Assembly (NCBI GenBank): GCA_958295815.1
Contig: OY282374.1
Location: 5,050,682-5,114,681, forward strand
DNA: 64,000 bases
Direction of reading: 5' to 3'
Source of the DNA: Candidatus Poribacteria bacterium
Lineage (GTDB): Bacteria > Poribacteria > WGA-4E > WGA-3G
Part shown: in pieces, positions 1 through 8,800 of the stretch
Position numbering within the stretch: position 1 is the first letter of the stretch
Layout: the number at the start of each line of letters is the position of its first letter
Translations under genes and position numbers: made by a program
The notes under the pieces: generated by a model
The model's input: only the letters and a program-made list of their open reading frames with translations
The model's database searches: none
What the model was told of the DNA's origin: nothing

Positions 1-256
1 CGTGTGCTTCCAGTAAAACTTCCAAGCGTGCTGGGGTTAGACCTTCGGAGATGCCGTGCAGACCCCAGGCAGTGCCTCGGTAGCCTCTTTCGTAGTCGTC
101 ACCGAGGTGCTTCTGTAGGATTTCTTCTCTTTCTGTGCCTTGGGCACCGCTGTTTTCAAGTTCTTCTGCAGCAGCGATTGCCCGCGGATCGAGTTCCACT
201 TGGAACGCAGTAGATGCGTCTGCTGCTGGGACAGGATAGATTTTGTAGATTTCCAT
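1..256 (-). CDS. Hypothetical protein, N-terminal part only (runs off the left edge)
   Basis: The ATG is the complement of 254-256 and 85 codons are open to base 1 without a stop, so the gene continues outside the window. An AGGAT lies about ten bases upstream and is a plausible ribosome binding site. The visible protein begins MEIYKIYPVP and is acidic and rich in Ala and Glu, then has a Gly-containing stretch (YRGTAWGLHG). It has no signal peptide or membrane segment. I do not recognise a family. The frame is supported by the binding site and by the absence of stops; the opposite-strand frame over the same bases looks like a shadow. Confidence 0.6.
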   Translation of the reverse strand, partial: MEIYKIYPVPAADASTAFQVELDPRAIAAAEELENSGAQGTEREEILQKHLGDDYERGYRGTAWGLHGISEGLTPARLEVLLEAH

Positions 257-339
257 TTTTTATTTAATCCTATAGGAAACACAAACTAACAGTTTGTGGT
301 ACAACGTAAACATGTAGAAGTATTTACAACACATCTCAT

Positions 340-373
340 AAAAAAGGGCGGTCCTAAAGAATAAGAGCCGCCC
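340..373 (-). terminator. Intrinsic terminator after the SDR gene
   Basis: Read on the minus strand, GGGCGG pairs with CCGCCC around an A/T-rich loop and is followed by TTTTTT. It lies 27 bases past the SDR stop codon, the classic position and shape of a rho-independent terminator. Confidence 0.8.
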
Positions 374-399
374 ATCTTCTCTACGTTTGGAAAAGGTTG

Positions 400-1182
400 C
401 TATACGACTGCGGAGAGTCCACCGTCAATATTGATAGCAGTTCCGGTAATAAAGGATGCGCATTCTGAAACGAGGAATGCAACGAGGTTTCCTACTTCGT
501 CGGGTTCACCGAGACGTCCAAGTGGGTGCTCGGCACCGCGTTCCTCCCAATATTCCTCAATTGTACCTGGTGAACCGGCTGCTTTCCAGGCGCGTTCTCC
601 TTGTGCACTTTTGATTGAGGTGAGGCATACCGTGTTAACCAAGATTTTGTGAGGTAGGAGTTCTTTAGAAAGTGCCTTCGTCAGAGCGATACCGGCGGCT
701 CGGCTCACCGAGGTCGGACAGGAACCTGCGCTGGGTTGTTTGCCACCGGGATGGGTGATGTTGATAATTCTGCCGCTGCCGTTGTTTTTCATGTGTGGGA
801 TCACCAATCGCGCGCAGCGGATGGCTCCCATCAATTTGAGATCTAAATCCTCGTACCACGCTTGGTCGCTCATAGTTTCAAAGTCACCACCTGCTGACCT
901 ACCAGCGTTATTTACCAGAATATCAATCTTTCCGTAATGCGCTGCCGTTTGTCCAATAAAATTCTCCAACGTTCCCGGGACCGTTACATCTGCAGGAATA
1001 GCGAGGACTTCACCGCCGGTTTGTGTGCGAATCTCTTCAGCAGCGTCCTCCAAAATCATTTCGCGTCTTCCACAAATTGCAACTTTCGCGCTTTCTTCAC
1101 ACAGACGGAGTGCAATACCTTTGCCTATTCCTTCACTTCCGCCGGTGATGACGGCAACTTTTCCAGTTAATCCGAGTTCCAT
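400..1182 (-). CDS. SDR-family protein with degenerate active site
   Basis: A 260-residue short-chain dehydrogenase/reductase-like protein. The Rossmann nucleotide motif TGGSEGIG is at residues 13-20 and NNAG at 91-94, and the C-terminus has the usual family ending (ITGTAINIDGG). The catalytic Tyr-x-x-x-Lys is not present: by alignment, Thr157 and Arg161 occupy the Tyr and Lys positions, and the usual catalytic Ser region reads NITH (141-144). It may bind NAD(P) without acting as a normal SDR, or use other residues. The start at 1182 is chosen over an in-frame start 42 bases upstream because AGGAGGG lies just before this ATG. It is probably the last gene of a minus-strand unit with the NAD(P)H-hydrate repair gene, and a strong terminator follows. 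Confidence 0.85.
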   Translation of the reverse strand: MELGLTGKVAVITGGSEGIGKGIALRLCEESAKVAICGRREMILEDAAEEIRTQTGGEVLAIPADVTVPGTLENFIGQTAAHYGKIDILVNNAGRSAGGDFETMSDQAWYEDLDLKLMGAIRCARLVIPHMKNNGSGRIINITHPGGKQPSAGSCPTSVSRAAGIALTKALSKELLPHKILVNTVCLTSIKSAQGERAWKAAGSPGTIEEYWEERGAEHPLGRLGEPDEVGNLVAFLVSECASFITGTAINIDGGLSAVV

Positions 1183-1226
1183 AATTCCCTCCTGTGATTT
1201 TATACATATTGATGCCTGCTGCAACT

Positions 1227-2801
1227 CTACTGTATCAGCGAAGAGATTGCTTCCGGCACTGTTTTTAGTACATCGCTTGCGATGAGTCCATGCCTTCCCA
1301 ATTTCTCCGAAGTAATGTCACCGGCTAAACCGTGGACATAGACCCCAAGTGCAGCTGCGCTTTCACTTGAGACGCCTTGTGCCATCAATCCTGCGATTAT
1401 GCCCGTTAGTAAATCGCCCATGCCACCTGTCGCCATGCCAGGGTTTCCAGTGGAGTTGATCCACACGTTTCCGTTTGGAGTTCCAGTAACAGTGGGCGCA
1501 CCTTTAAATACGAGCGTCACACCGTGTTCATTTGCAAATTGTTGTGCAGTGCTAATCCTGTCTGTTTCTAATGTAGGAATTGGGGTATCCGCTAACCGAG
1601 CCATCTCGCCGGGGTGCGGTGTGAGTACTGTCTCTCTGTCCAGTAGTGAGATGATTTCTCTGTCTTGTGCTAAGGCGTTCAATCCATCTGCATCGATGAC
1701 CATCCGTAAACCAAGTTCCTGCTTCTGATTCTCGCGAACCAGTTGATGAACGAGTGCCACTGTCTCTGGATTCTGGGAAAGCCCGGGACCAATCGCAAGA
1801 ACCGATTTTGTCCTTTCTGCGAATTCGAGGATAGTTGAGGTTGCTGACGGTGTCAAACTTCCGGCGTCGATTTCTGGGAGTGGCAAGGTCATTACCTCAG
1901 GCAAAAGCCCCTCTAAAATTGAGTTGAGATGCTTCGGTATGGCGAGTGTTACTAACCCCGCACCGGCACGCAAAGCAGCCTCACTTGCGAGTGCTGCTGC
2001 GCCTGTCATACCTGTCGAACCAGCAACAACGAAAACCCGTCCGTAGGTCCCTTTGTGAGAGGCTGATGGACGCGGCGGCATCCATTCTGCCGCTTGTGTT
2101 GTCGTTGTCCAGTGGACCTTAATATTTTGCGCGTCTATGACCTGTTCTGGGAAACCGATGTCAGCAACTTCCAGTTTACCAGCGAGTTCGGTACCCGGAT
2201 GGATTAACAGCCCTCTTTTGGGTAAGCCTATAGTTACCGTTCTATCTGCTAGCACACAGGTACCGAGTGGATTCCCTGTGTCTGCATCCAGACCGGAAGG
2301 CAGATCAACAGAGAGAATTGGTATGGGAAGACTATTAATGGCGTTGATTATGGTGGCGATTGGATCGCGCACCTCGCCGCGCAGCCCTGTGCCAAGGATG
2401 GCATCTACAAGGAGTTCACAACTCGCAATGTGATTTGAAAAGACACATTTTTCAGATTTGGGTGCTGTGTCTGTCAGAATTTCTGTGATCGACAACTTCA
2501 GGTTTTTCGCAATTTGGAGGTTGATGTGTGCCTCACCGGTGAAGTTGTCTGGTGGGGAGACCAAGAAGAGATGCACGTCGTATCCTGTGTGGGCGAGTTG
2601 ACGTGCGATAACTATTCCATCACCGCCGTTATTGCCTTTTCCAGCAAAGATACCGATGCGTTTGCATGTTGGGTAATGTTGTTCAATCGCACGGACAATG
2701 GCACTCCCAGCTGTTTCCATGAGAACGATACCGGGAATGCCGATGCCTTCGATAGTGTCCTGATCAATCTGGCGCATTTCCGCTGCAGTCACGACTTTCA
2801 T
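1227..2801 (-). CDS. nnr: Bifunctional NAD(P)H-hydrate epimerase / ADP-dependent NAD(P)H-hydrate dehydratase
   Basis: A 524-residue fusion that repairs damaged NAD(P)H hydrates. The N-terminal YjeF_N/NnrE domain (about 1-215) epimerises the hydrate; it carries GKGNNGGDG at 54-62. The C-terminal ribokinase-like NnrD domain (about 245-520) dehydrates the S form using ADP; visible motifs include GIGPG, VIDADGLNAL, LTPHPGEM and the catalytic-loop region NPGMATGGMGD (453-463). The length matches the fused bacterial family. MKVVTAAEMRQ is the usual family N-terminus and GAGG lies upstream, so this start is preferred to one 30 bases further out. It is cytoplasmic and lies 44 bases upstream of the SDR gene, so co-transcription is likely. 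Confidence 0.95.
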   Translation of the reverse strand: MKVVTAAEMRQIDQDTIEGIGIPGIVLMETAGSAIVRAIEQHYPTCKRIGIFAGKGNNGGDGIVIARQLAHTGYDVHLFLVSPPDNFTGEAHINLQIAKNLKLSITEILTDTAPKSEKCVFSNHIASCELLVDAILGTGLRGEVRDPIATIINAINSLPIPILSVDLPSGLDADTGNPLGTCVLADRTVTIGLPKRGLLIHPGTELAGKLEVADIGFPEQVIDAQNIKVHWTTTTQAAEWMPPRPSASHKGTYGRVFVVAGSTGMTGAAALASEAALRAGAGLVTLAIPKHLNSILEGLLPEVMTLPLPEIDAGSLTPSATSTILEFAERTKSVLAIGPGLSQNPETVALVHQLVRENQKQELGLRMVIDADGLNALAQDREIISLLDRETVLTPHPGEMARLADTPIPTLETDRISTAQQFANEHGVTLVFKGAPTVTGTPNGNVWINSTGNPGMATGGMGDLLTGIIAGLMAQGVSSESAAALGVYVHGLAGDITSEKLGRHGLIASDVLKTVPEAISSLIQ

Positions 2802-2868
2802 GTTTTTCGTCCTCGCGCCAGCGGAAAACAACGGGAGGCTTCCGTTGTTTTCCTACTGCTGACATTTT

Positions 2869-3276
2869 TCATGCGGCGTCGTGCTGCAGTTTGTCAGCAA
2901 GCACTAACAAGTGTGCTTCTATCTGGTGGGCTGCCTGTTCTAAGCTTTCATTTTCTATCTGTACTTCTTGAACCCTTTCGTCTTGATGGGTTTGGAGGCA
3001 GAAGTTTAGGTTTGTGCGGAGGTCGAACAGGCTCTGTTGAATGTGATCTTGGAAGGTCCCGTCCGGGTACATCCATCGTCTGCCGCGAGTCTGTCGTAAA
3101 TTGAAATGGCAGTGTCCGTTATCGCCGCCGAAGCAGTCGAAACGCATAATCTCATCGTCGTAAACATATAAAGAAGCCGCGGGACCGCGTCCACCGGCAT
3201 CGTCGCGCCAATATGCCTGTAGCCGAACGTTATCCTGAATCGGATATTCGACCAGATCGTGCTTTTCATTCGCCAT
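2869..3276 (-). CDS. Hypothetical protein, 135 residues
   Basis: The frame opens MANEKHDLVEYP after a very good AAGGAGGGG. The N-terminal half has alternating hydrophobic residues and aromatic clusters typical of a beta fold (LQAYWRDD, SLYVYDDEIMRFDCFGG, GHCHFNL). The C-terminal half (about 78-135) is probably alpha-helical and rich in Gln, Glu and Leu. No signal peptide is present. I do not recognise the family. It is upstream of the NAD(P)H-hydrate repair gene on the same strand with a 67-base gap, so the two may share a transcript. A small metabolite- or nucleotide-binding protein is possible but unproven. Confidence 0.75.
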   Translation of the reverse strand: MANEKHDLVEYPIQDNVRLQAYWRDDAGGRGPAASLYVYDDEIMRFDCFGGDNGHCHFNLRQTRGRRWMYPDGTFQDHIQQSLFDLRTNLNFCLQTHQDERVQEVQIENESLEQAAHQIEAHLLVLADKLQHDAA

Positions 3277-3302
3277 CTGTAGCCCCTCCTTGGGTATTTT
3301 TG

Positions 3303-3322
3303 TGGGGTTTGAAAAACCTCAC
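3303..3322. repeat. Dispersed GGTTT/AAACC hairpin, family C
   Basis: A GGGGTTTGAAAAACCTCACC hairpin in the divergent intergenic region. Related forms occur at 19558-19590, 31922-31938 and 45447-45467, all intergenic. Confidence 0.5.
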
Positions 3323-3361
3323 CTACAGTAGTCGGTTAAAAAGTGACTTGCCAAATGTATC

Positions 3362-3390
3362 TTGACAGTCAACCAAATTTGCGTTAAAGT
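3362..3390 (+). promoter_or_regulatory. Candidate sigma70 promoter for the dehydrogenase operon
   Basis: TTGACA, a 17-base spacer, then TAAAGT, ending 74 bases before the GTG start at 3465. Sequence match only. Confidence 0.55.
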
Positions 3391-3464
3391 ATAGCAAACT
3401 CAAGAATAGAAGTCAACATCTAACCTATAATTTTCTATCATTTGCAAAGAAGTGGAGCAACAAC

Positions 3465-4430
3465 GTGCATATTTCCATTGCTGATGCGCGACAGCTTGCT
3501 GAGTCCTTTTTGATTAAGAGTGGGCTATCGTCGACTGATGCTGGCGTTATTGCGGATATTCTCTTGGAAGCGGAGCTCCGCGGGCGTAAGACACACGGAT
3601 TTATCCGCTTGCCCGGCATTAAAAGCCGTTATGAACAGGGCGAACGGACTGACATCGAGATTGATAAAGAGGACGGACAGTGCCTCCGGATTAACGGGGG
3701 AAACCAGCCGGGTTATTTGGTTGCCTACCGAGTAATGGAGATTGCTATTGAACGCTCAAAACAGACCGGAGCGAGCATTGTCGGCGTTTACAATACATCG
3801 CATTGTGGTATGGCAGGATACTATGTCGATATGGCGCGAAAGGCGGATATTATTGGGCTGCTCTTTGCTGATTGTTTACCACGAATTACCCCGGAAGGCG
3901 GAACTGAGGCTATTTTAGGTACGAATCCACTTGCCGTTGGAATTCCGTCTAATACGGTTCCGCTCTTGTTTGATATGTCCACTGCAGCGATTACCAATGG
4001 TGATCTCCTCGTCGCGATGCGGGAAGGCACTGAAATTGCCGAAGGGATCGCTTTTAGTCGAGATGGCGAGGCGACGACAGACGCTGATGCAGCGTTGAAA
4101 GGGAGTGTTCGTCCTTTTGGTGGGCATAAAGGGTTTGGACTCGCACTCATCATACAAATTCTTGCTGGGGCGTTAGTGAACGCCGCAACAATCCCGCCCC
4201 CTGGTGCAGACTACGGCTTGCTCATCATTGCACTGAACCCAACAAGTTTCGTTCCGTTAGTACAATTCAAGACAGAGGTTGATGAACTCATTGCCAGCGT
4301 CAAGGCGAATCGACGAGAGGTAGGGATTAAAGAGATCCTTATCCCCGGCGAGCGCGCTTACCGTCAGCGCGAGGCACATCTGGTTTCCGGTATTCATTTA
4401 GACGATACGCTTGTAGGTCAATTAACTTAA
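3465..4430 (+). CDS. Ldh2-family malate/L-lactate-type dehydrogenase
   Basis: A 321-residue member of the malate/L-lactate/ureidoglycolate dehydrogenase family (PF02615), which oxidises 2-hydroxy acids with NAD(P). Family features are the N-terminal THGFIRLP (43-50, with His44 and Arg48), the catalytic-region NTSHCGMAGYY (His113), GTNPLAVGIP, and PFGGHKGFGLAL near the C-terminal third. It is slightly shorter than the usual 330-350 residues, losing length in the linker after FDMSTAA. The start is GTG with GGAG nine bases upstream. The next gene is a Gfo/Idh/MocA oxidoreductase, so the pair probably catabolises a sugar acid or polyol; the substrate cannot be read from the sequence. Confidence 0.88.
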   Translation: MHISIADARQLAESFLIKSGLSSTDAGVIADILLEAELRGRKTHGFIRLPGIKSRYEQGERTDIEIDKEDGQCLRINGGNQPGYLVAYRVMEIAIERSKQTGASIVGVYNTSHCGMAGYYVDMARKADIIGLLFADCLPRITPEGGTEAILGTNPLAVGIPSNTVPLLFDMSTAAITNGDLLVAMREGTEIAEGIAFSRDGEATTDADAALKGSVRPFGGHKGFGLALIIQILAGALVNAATIPPPGADYGLLIIALNPTSFVPLVQFKTEVDELIASVKANRREVGIKEILIPGERAYRQREAHLVSGIHLDDTLVGQLT

Positions 4431-4476
4431 GTGAATTGTGGGTGCGATTCCGAATTGCGCCGAAAGGAAAATTTAT

Positions 4477-5484
4477 ATGGCAACTTTTAAAGCAGGTATC
4501 ATCGGTTGTGGGGGACGTGGACGCTCGCATGCTCGCGGGTATCAGATGTCCGCAGATGTTGACATTGTCGCCTGTTCTGATCCTGTTGAAGATGCACGAA
4601 ATGCTTTCGCTGAGACGTTTGAGGTGCCTAACACCTACGAAAGCTATCAGGAGATGTTGGATACAGAATCGCTCGATTTTGTGAGCGTTTGTACCTGGAT
4701 TGAACTCCATAAGGATATGGTAATCGCTGCCGCTAACAGCGGGATTAAAGCCATCCATTGCGAGAAGCCGATGGCACCTACTTGGGGTGATGCCAAAGCA
4801 CTCTATGAAGCGTGTGTTGATAACAACGTGGTAATAACGTTTTGCCATCAACGCCGTTTTGGTGCGCAGTTCATCAAAGCGAAACGTTTGGCGAACGAAG
4901 GGGCGATCGGTGAGTTGCGCCGACTTGAGGGTGCCTGTCCGAATATGCTTGACTGGGGAACACACTGGTTTGATATGTTCTTTTTCTACAATAATGACGA
5001 ACCTGTTGATTGGGTCATCGGTCAAATAGATGTGGCAGAGGAAAAGACCGTTTTTGGTGTTCAGGTTGAGACCAGTGGTATTTCGTGGATACGCTGGAAG
5101 AACGGCGTAGAAGGGTTGGTTGCAACAGGTGGCACGGGTTTAAGCGGCTTCGCCAATCGTCTCATCGGTACGAAAGGCATCATTGATGTTGGCGGCAGTG
5201 GCGCGCCCGTGCGCATGCTTCGCGATGGCGGAGATGGATGGGAAGAGCCCGATTTAACTGGCTTGTCTGCCGAACGCGATGCAACGACACTCTCTGTACT
5301 GGATCTTATTCATTGTGTAAAGACAGGACGCGAGCCGGAACTCAGCGGACGTAAAGCACTTCAGGCAACTGAACTCATTTTTGCAACATATCAGTCGAGC
5401 CGACAGCGGGCGAGGATTAATTTACCGCTTACAGTAGATGATTCTGCATTGTTGACGATGGTTGCCAATGGAGACATTGGTTAA
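4477..5484 (+). CDS. Gfo/Idh/MocA-family oxidoreductase
   Basis: A 335-residue NAD(P)-dependent sugar or inositol dehydrogenase-like protein. The Rossmann motif GCGGRG is at 10-15 and the family EKP (in HCEKPMAP) at 96-98. The C-terminal beta-sheet domain carries HQRRF and GTHWFDM. The ATG at 4477 is chosen because AAGGAAA lies eight bases upstream and the protein then begins with the Rossmann strand; an in-frame GTG 39 bases earlier has no support. It sits 46 bases after the Ldh2 gene as a probable two-gene operon. A clear paralogue lies at 56161-57231, sharing the ARGY, CEKPM, HQRRF and EGAIGE blocks. Confidence 0.9.
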   Translation: MATFKAGIIGCGGRGRSHARGYQMSADVDIVACSDPVEDARNAFAETFEVPNTYESYQEMLDTESLDFVSVCTWIELHKDMVIAAANSGIKAIHCEKPMAPTWGDAKALYEACVDNNVVITFCHQRRFGAQFIKAKRLANEGAIGELRRLEGACPNMLDWGTHWFDMFFFYNNDEPVDWVIGQIDVAEEKTVFGVQVETSGISWIRWKNGVEGLVATGGTGLSGFANRLIGTKGIIDVGGSGAPVRMLRDGGDGWEEPDLTGLSAERDATTLSVLDLIHCVKTGREPELSGRKALQATELIFATYQSSRQRARINLPLTVDDSALLTMVANGDIG

Positions 5485-5620
5485 ATAGTTGTTGGTTGTC
5501 AGTCGTCAATTTTCGGTTAAGAGGTATCTAGGATAAGCCAAGACCGCTGACCCTACTCAGATGACTGACGACCATTCCTCTGAGACCGACTGCCAACAGC
5601 CAGTAGCCGACCCTCAAAAA
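5485..5620. repeat. Dispersed GTTGTTGGTTGTCAGT repeat, family A, copy 1
   Basis: The repeat begins right after the Gfo/Idh stop. Its left end reads GTTGTTGGTTGTCAGT followed by GGTTAAGAGGTATCT; a degenerate inverted counterpart (GACTGACGACC, CAGCCAGTAG) follows. Similar copies lie at 15640, 16499, 35945 and 40573. A 68-codon frame inside it is judged non-coding. Confidence 0.6.
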
Positions 5621-5687
5621 CTAAGTGCTTCTGGGTTAATTTTCATTGCTATTGCCTACGTCTTTTCTGTAATTTTTATCAACCTAA

Positions 5688-5716
5688 TTGAAATTCTTGC
5701 GTCTAACAGATATAAA
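5688..5716 (+). promoter_or_regulatory. Candidate sigma70 promoter for the giant Ig-like protein
   Basis: TTGAAA, a 17-base spacer, then TATAAA, implying an about 155-base leader before the GTG at 5880. Sequence match only. Confidence 0.45.
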
Positions 5717-5879
5717 AGGGGTTGCCATGCAGTGGATTTTTATACCCTCTGTACCCCCAGAACATAAAGCTAAACAATAGGAAGCAACAAAGAAATACGG
5801 GGATGTTACCGACACATCCTCTGCAACGCGAGTTACCGAGTTAATTACCTTCTGGCTCGCTACAAGCAGGGAGAAACGA
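5717..5879 (+). other. Leader with two small hairpins
   Basis: This is the rest of the 395-base gap before the giant gene. It holds GGATGT/ACATCC (about 5797-5820) and GCGAG/CTCGC (5828-5860) stems, then the AGGGAG ribosome binding site for the GTG at 5880. I do not recognise a riboswitch class. Confidence 0.3.
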
Positions 5880-8800
5880 GTGCCAACAATTAAAAATATG
5901 TGCGGTGTTGTTTGCAAACCGACACACAAAAGTCGAGACCAGCGTCATCGCGGAGACTATATAGCCACCAAAGTAGAAAAAACAGGTTTAGGTTTGGTGA
6001 ATTTTCTCTTTTTGCCGGTTTTTGTCTGTCTCGCAGTTCTTATGATGCCTGCTGATGTTTGGGCGGGTCTCACGAGTTTTTCACTTAATGCAAACGGTGA
6101 TTCAATTTTTAGGGGGAAGCAGGAGCCTTTAGAGATTGTTTTTACCGTTGATGAAAATACTGCTGAAAATGGAGATTCCTATACTGTTACGGCGAATCAA
6201 TATCTTATTAAACAGGGAACTGTGTCGCGAAATAGGACAGTCCGCATTAAATGGAATGGACTTGTTGACGATAGGCAGCTGCCGGACGGAAGTTATACGA
6301 TCACTGTTGTCATTACCAAGGAGGCGGCTGCACCTGACGAAATCTTAGAAAGATCCGAAGTTGCTACTTTAGATACAGAGCCGCCGCGCATCTCAAGGGT
6401 ATTTGCCAATGAAGATGCCAATATGTTGCTTCCCGATGGTAGTTTTATCAATACACCACTTAGCACTATAACCGTAATACCAGTGCTGGGTGAAGGGAGT
6501 CCGATCGATTTAGATGAGAAACAGACGAATATCGTCTTAAAAAATGCCCGGGGTGTTGTGCGCAGAGGTGCCCTCAATTATACCACACAACTGAATTTTG
6601 TTTTAGGAAACCCTATAGATATACGTTCCGAAAATGGGCGTTATACGCTAACAATCACTGTAGCTGATGAAGCGGGTAATTTTGTTGAAAGCACAACGGA
6701 ATTTACCTTTGATAATGTGGCTCCTAATTTGACAGGTGTTGCTGGCAGCAGTGGCGCGATCTCTCCTGGTGACGGTATTAGTGGACGATTGGATTTTGTT
6801 GAGGCGACCCTTGCAGATAATTTTGAGGACGGTGTTAATCTCTCTGATTCGACTATTCGTTTTACAGGTCCGGCAGGTGAGATTTTAGGTAGGCAGACTT
6901 TTCCCGGAAGAGATAAAATTCGGTGGGTGTTCTTATCGCCTTTGTCACCCAGAAACGGTCTTCATGATGGCGGGTATACCATTGAGATTGTTGGCACAGA
7001 TAGGGCGGGTAACCAGAGTGGTGCTGTTCGTGTTCCTTTTGTTTATGATAACCTTGCCCCGAAGCTTGTTTCTTTGGGTCCGACACAAGGTGGTTCCTTT
7101 AACCAAATTGGGGATACGATTTATCACAATCAACCGCTTACTCAGATTGTCGCTGACTTTGACGATGGTGCTTCCGGCGTTGGCGTGGATTTTGAAAGTA
7201 ATACGCAGATCCAGTTTAGTGCAATCAGAGCTGGGGATACCAGTGAAGTGCTCGCGGGGCGTACCTTTGTAGATAAAACTAACACGCGAATCACTTATGT
7301 TTTGGAAGACCCTCTCGTTAGTCAAGATGGACGCTATAGACTTGAAGTTCAGTTCGCTGACACGATTGGTAATATGGATAGAGAAACATTCCTACTTCTC
7401 TATGATACCCAACTGCCAACTGTTGTATCTACCACCCCGGCAGCGAATGAGATCGTAGAAAACTTATCACAGATACAGGTGGTTCTGAATGAAGTGGCGA
7501 GTGGTATTGATTTCACTCAGAGTAGTTTCCGGTTAACACGTGAGATCGGGGGAACCCAAATAGAGGTCCCTGTTAATATCACAAATAACGGAACCGATAC
7601 TGCCACTCTGACTGTATTGGAGCCGATTGCGCTGGATGGTTCTGACGATGGCACCTATGCTATAGAAATTATACCGACCGACCGTGCTGGTAACGTTGGT
7701 GCGACTGCTCGGCGTGAATTCTATCTTATCAGTCAAAGTCAGGTTAAAGTAGAACTAACGCTGCCGACATCGACAGTCCTCAGTAGTTTAGGGACGATCG
7801 TTACGGAGCTTGTTGACTATATCGGTCCAGGTATTAATTTCAATGCATCCACTCTGACAGTCACAAATCCTCAAGGTGTTGTTGTTCCAGAGAGAAAGAT
7901 TGAAACTGATGCGACAAATAACCGCTTAACTTGGAACACCGATGTTGTAGTTCCACGCAATGGTGCTGCAGATGGCGAGTATACCATAACGGCAACGTTC
8001 GTTGATTTTACCGGGAAACGCTTTACGCAGGAATTTTCTATCCTTTTAGATACACAATTTCCATCGATTGAAAGCGTCCAAGTTGCAACCGAATCCCAGC
8101 CATTACTTTCTACAAGTAAAACTACAAATATTACTACAAGTTTCTCACAAATCATTGTAACTTTTGAGGAGCCATCCCGAAGTGCATTGCGGTATTTACA
8201 AGATTCTGATAGTGATGTTGACTTTGCCAATACAGATGTTACCCTTATCGGTCCGGGTGGTGGAAATATACCGATCAATCGTCTTGATAACGGGCAAACT
8301 ACCTTAACGCTCAATTTTGGGAACTTGACGCAGCCTGGTGAATATGTTCTCTCAATTACACCGCAAGACCTGACAGGCAACCAAAGCACGGTGCCGTTTG
8401 TTTATAGGTTTCTGATTGAGCTCGCTTTGCCGAGTGTAAGTTCCGTCTTAATAGATGGAAAGATTGATGGACTTGTTTACGTCAACAATCCTGCTGCTCA
8501 AATAGTAGCTACCTTCGCTGATCCAACTGGTGTTGGGTTAGACTTAGACGAAGAGGGTTCAACTATCACCGTCACCACTGCCTCTGGTCTCCCCGCACCC
8601 GGTATCACTTCATCTAGTGGAATAAATCAGTTGACGTGGGTTCCCATAGTCCTCCCGACTGATGGGAGTGCAGATGGCGTTTACACGGTTGCTGTCACCC
8701 CAAGGGATAAGACGGGTAGACAAGGCGAAGTCATTTATCGACAGATCGTTTACGATACACAGGAGCCTCGTATTACCGCCGCTACACCGGTGGAATTGAA

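Noticed and set aside
4339..5025. Reverse-strand frame of 228 codons over the Gfo/Idh gene
   Set aside because: It lies wholly opposite a well-supported gene, with no recognisable domain.
5561..5767. Small membrane-like frame of 68 codons after the Gfo/Idh gene
   Set aside because: Its first half is the family A repeat, its end lies over a candidate promoter, and no binding site is present.
5717..5879. Possible cyclic-di-GMP riboswitch in the giant gene's leader
   Set aside because: A GGATGT-TACCG-ACATCC stem is reminiscent, but the conserved GGCAAA, GCAAAGC and tetraloop parts of the class are missing.
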